Positions 62,662 to 64,000 of a stretch of DNA of 64,000 nt are shown here, piece after piece. The translations under genes were made by a program, and so were the position numbers. The stretch is from JAEMQF01 sp963775015. Its GTDB lineage: Bacteria > Pseudomonadota > Gammaproteobacteria > Burkholderiales > Burkholderiaceae_C. Within the stretch, counting starts at the first letter, position 1; the number at the start of each line of letters is the position of its first letter. The notes under the pieces are model-generated. The model made no database searches. It saw nothing but the letters and a program-made list of their open reading frames with translations, and was not told the origin of the DNA. Location: positions 1-64,000 of the forward strand of contig CAVZHI010000006.1 of NCBI GenBank assembly GCA_963775015.1. Reading direction: 5' to 3'.

Positions 62662-63194
62662 TCGACGGCACCCAGGTCCGCCTGCGCGGCTGGCAGGAAA
62701 GCGACCTCGAAGTCCTCACCGAGATGCGCAATGATCTGGCGCTGCAGGCGCAGCTTCTGTCGCGTGCGCGGGGCAGCAACACACAGCAGGTAAGGCAGTG
62801 GCTGCAAGAGCGAACCGCCGACGCGCACCGCCTGCTGTTGATTGTGGCGGGACGCGAAGACGACCGGACGCTGGGCTACCTGCAACTCAGCGAAATCGAC
62901 GGCATCGACCAGCGTGCCGAGCTGGGCATCTGCATTTGTGCCCAAGCTCAGGGGCACGGGATCGGGCGCGAGGTACTGACCCTGGTCCAGCCCTATTTGC
63001 GTCAAGTCTGGGCACTTCGCAAACTGTCGCTGCGCGTTCGAAGCGACAACGCACCCGCGATCGCATGTTACGAACGGGTCGGATTCGAGCGGTGCGGCCT
63101 GTTGCGCCGGCATGTCCACATCGACGGCAAGTTCCACGACGTCGTGTTGATGGAGCTGTTTCTGAGCGGCGAGGGCGAACCATGCGTGTCGTGA
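62658..63194 (+). CDS. GNAT-family N-acetyltransferase
   Basis: A 178-residue acetyltransferase of the RimJ/RimL type. VRLRGWQESDLEVLTEMRNDLALQAQLLSR, then AELGICICAQAQGHGIGREVLTLVQPYL with the acetyl-CoA pyrophosphate loop (Q/RxxGxG/A as AQGHGIG), and NAPAIACYERVGFERCGLLRRHVHIDGKFHDVVLMELF. It probably acylates the amino sugar made by the aminotransferase. ATGA overlap with the preceding gene. Confidence 0.88.
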   Translation: MIDGTQVRLRGWQESDLEVLTEMRNDLALQAQLLSRARGSNTQQVRQWLQERTADAHRLLLIVAGREDDRTLGYLQLSEIDGIDQRAELGICICAQAQGHGIGREVLTLVQPYLRQVWALRKLSLRVRSDNAPAIACYERVGFERCGLLRRHVHIDGKFHDVVLMELFLSGEGEPCVS

Positions 63195-63904
63195 TCTCGC
63201 AGTCGATGCTGTTTCCGTGGGTGGGCTTGCTCGAACAAGTGCGTCTGGCCGACGTGTTCGTCCACTACGACGACGTCCAGTTCTCCAAGGGCAGTCTTGT
63301 CAATCGCGTTCAGATCAAGACTGCCGGTGGCGTGCGTTGGATGACCGTGCCGACGCTTGACCTGCATTTGGGCCAGCGCATTTGCGATGTCGACATCGCA
63401 CCGCCCGCGCAATGGGTCGATCAACACCTGCGTCTGCTGCGATCAAGTCTGGCCGGTGCACCGCACGCCGATGATGCGATTCATCTTGCCCAGAGCGTAT
63501 ATGCGGGTGCGCACAATCGCCTTGGCGGCCTGGCGCGCGCCTCGCTGTTGGCGTTGATCGACTATTTCGGCCTTGGCCAAGGCAAGCGCTTCCTCGATGT
63601 TGCCACCTTGGGCATCGGCGGTGGCGGCAGTCAGCGCGTTCTCGAGGTCGTTCAGCGCGTCGGCGCTCGCCAATATGTCACCGGCCATGGCGCGGCGCGC
63701 TACCTGGATCACGCGTTGTTCGAGAGTGCCGGCGTCGAGGTGCGCTACATGCAGTATCGGCGGCAAGCCTATCCTCAGCTGCATGGTGAGTTCACGCCTT
63801 ACGTATCGGCGCTCGATCTGGTCGCTAACTGTGGCCGCGACGGGCAGCGCCATATCTGTTCAGAGACCATAGCGTGGGGGAAATTTCTGCATGAATCCGC
63901 ATGA
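63182..63904 (+). CDS. WbqC-family protein
   Basis: A 240-residue protein with the WbqC pattern: VVISQSMLFPWVGLLEQVRLADVFVHYDDVQFSKGSLVNRVQIKTAGGVRWMTVPTLD and FESAGVEVRYMQYRRQAYPQLHGEFTPYVSALDLVANCG. WbqC-family proteins occur in O-antigen clusters; some are thought to add an amino-acid-derived acyl group. ATG 63182 overlaps the end of the GNAT gene and its own end overlaps the next. Confidence 0.9.
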   Translation: MRVVISQSMLFPWVGLLEQVRLADVFVHYDDVQFSKGSLVNRVQIKTAGGVRWMTVPTLDLHLGQRICDVDIAPPAQWVDQHLRLLRSSLAGAPHADDAIHLAQSVYAGAHNRLGGLARASLLALIDYFGLGQGKRFLDVATLGIGGGGSQRVLEVVQRVGARQYVTGHGAARYLDHALFESAGVEVRYMQYRRQAYPQLHGEFTPYVSALDLVANCGRDGQRHICSETIAWGKFLHESA

Positions 63905-64000
63905 GAAGTTCAAACTGGAAGTCCAGTCGAATATCCAGGGCTTGAAGCAGGACCGGGATGTGCAAGCGCTTTCGCGCATCTGGCTGCGCGAGATCACACC
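63891..64000 (+). CDS. Probable CmcI-family (cephalosporin hydroxylase-like) methyltransferase, partial
   Basis: Only the first 36 codons are in the window: MNPHEKFKLEVQSNIQGL onward to LSRIWLREIT. The spacing FKxEVxxNI-x12-LSxxWL resembles the N-terminus of the CmcI family, SAM-dependent enzymes often found in rhamnose O-methylation and polysaccharide clusters. The assignment is from a short N-terminal piece and is tentative. It overlaps the WbqC gene by 14 bases. Confidence 0.5.
   Translation, partial: MNPHEKFKLEVQSNIQGLKQDRDVQALSRIWLREIT

Overview
The window is about 64 kb of high-GC, gene-dense chromosome. It probably comes from a betaproteobacterium of the order Burkholderiales, near the Comamonadaceae or the Rubrivivax/Ideonella group. 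The evidence is gene order: argF-argD, rpsT-murJ-sirB1, yqgE-ruvX-pyrR-pyrB-pyrC', the long cox block ending in sco-rpoH, and the wbp/rfb O-antigen genes. Small dispersed palindromes with a CCCGGCGAAAGCCGGG core also recur through it. No rRNA, tRNA, CRISPR or phage genes were seen.

Layout. 1-1150: a badly frameshifted TPR-type gene that runs off the left edge. 1346-4749: small secreted or exported proteins and a large lipoprotein. 4811-11107 (minus): a CBS-domain protein, an exported truncated haemoglobin with a DUF3034 outer-membrane partner, an amidase, argF and argD. 11223-19440: DUF3579, rpsT, murJ, sirB1, then a tightly overlapping pyrimidine operon whose PyrC is the metal-less, non-catalytic kind, followed by plsC. 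19582-26871: 5-oxoprolinase subunits, gpmA, a rhodanese, grxC, secB, gpsA, trmL and comF. 28011-37858: a complete aa3-type cytochrome c oxidase locus with heme A synthesis and copper assembly (DUF2244, coxB with a fused cytochrome c domain, ctaD, a 41-aa assembly protein, ctaG, DUF2970, ctaE, DUF2909, surf1, an Sco-like protein, ctaA, ctaB, sco). 37853-38271: four copies of a 108-bp palindrome-bearing repeat. 38272-49839: rpoH with a CIRCE operator, ychF, MOSC, AsmA, a UbiH-type hydroxylase, DsbC, an M61 peptidase, DUF3108 and an enoyl-CoA hydratase. 49913-51322: a decayed IS4-family element inside a palindromic repeat. 51472-52994: lysS with two frameshifts.

53108 to the right edge is a surface-polysaccharide sugar cluster read in one direction with mostly overlapping genes. 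WbpB/D/E-type enzymes would make a 2,3-diacetamido sugar acid precursor. RfbF/RfbG make CDP-4-keto-6-deoxyglucose. An epimerase-like protein, two zinc-finger-type methyltransferases, an aminotransferase, a PhyH-type dioxygenase, a GNAT acetyltransferase, a WbqC-family protein and the start of a probable CmcI-family protein follow. Together they suggest a C-methylated, aminated and acylated deoxysugar whose structure cannot be read from the sequence.

Single-base frame breaks occur in at least six genes, including the normally essential lysS. Many are therefore probably sequence or assembly errors rather than true pseudogenes, and broken genes here should be re-read before being called dead.
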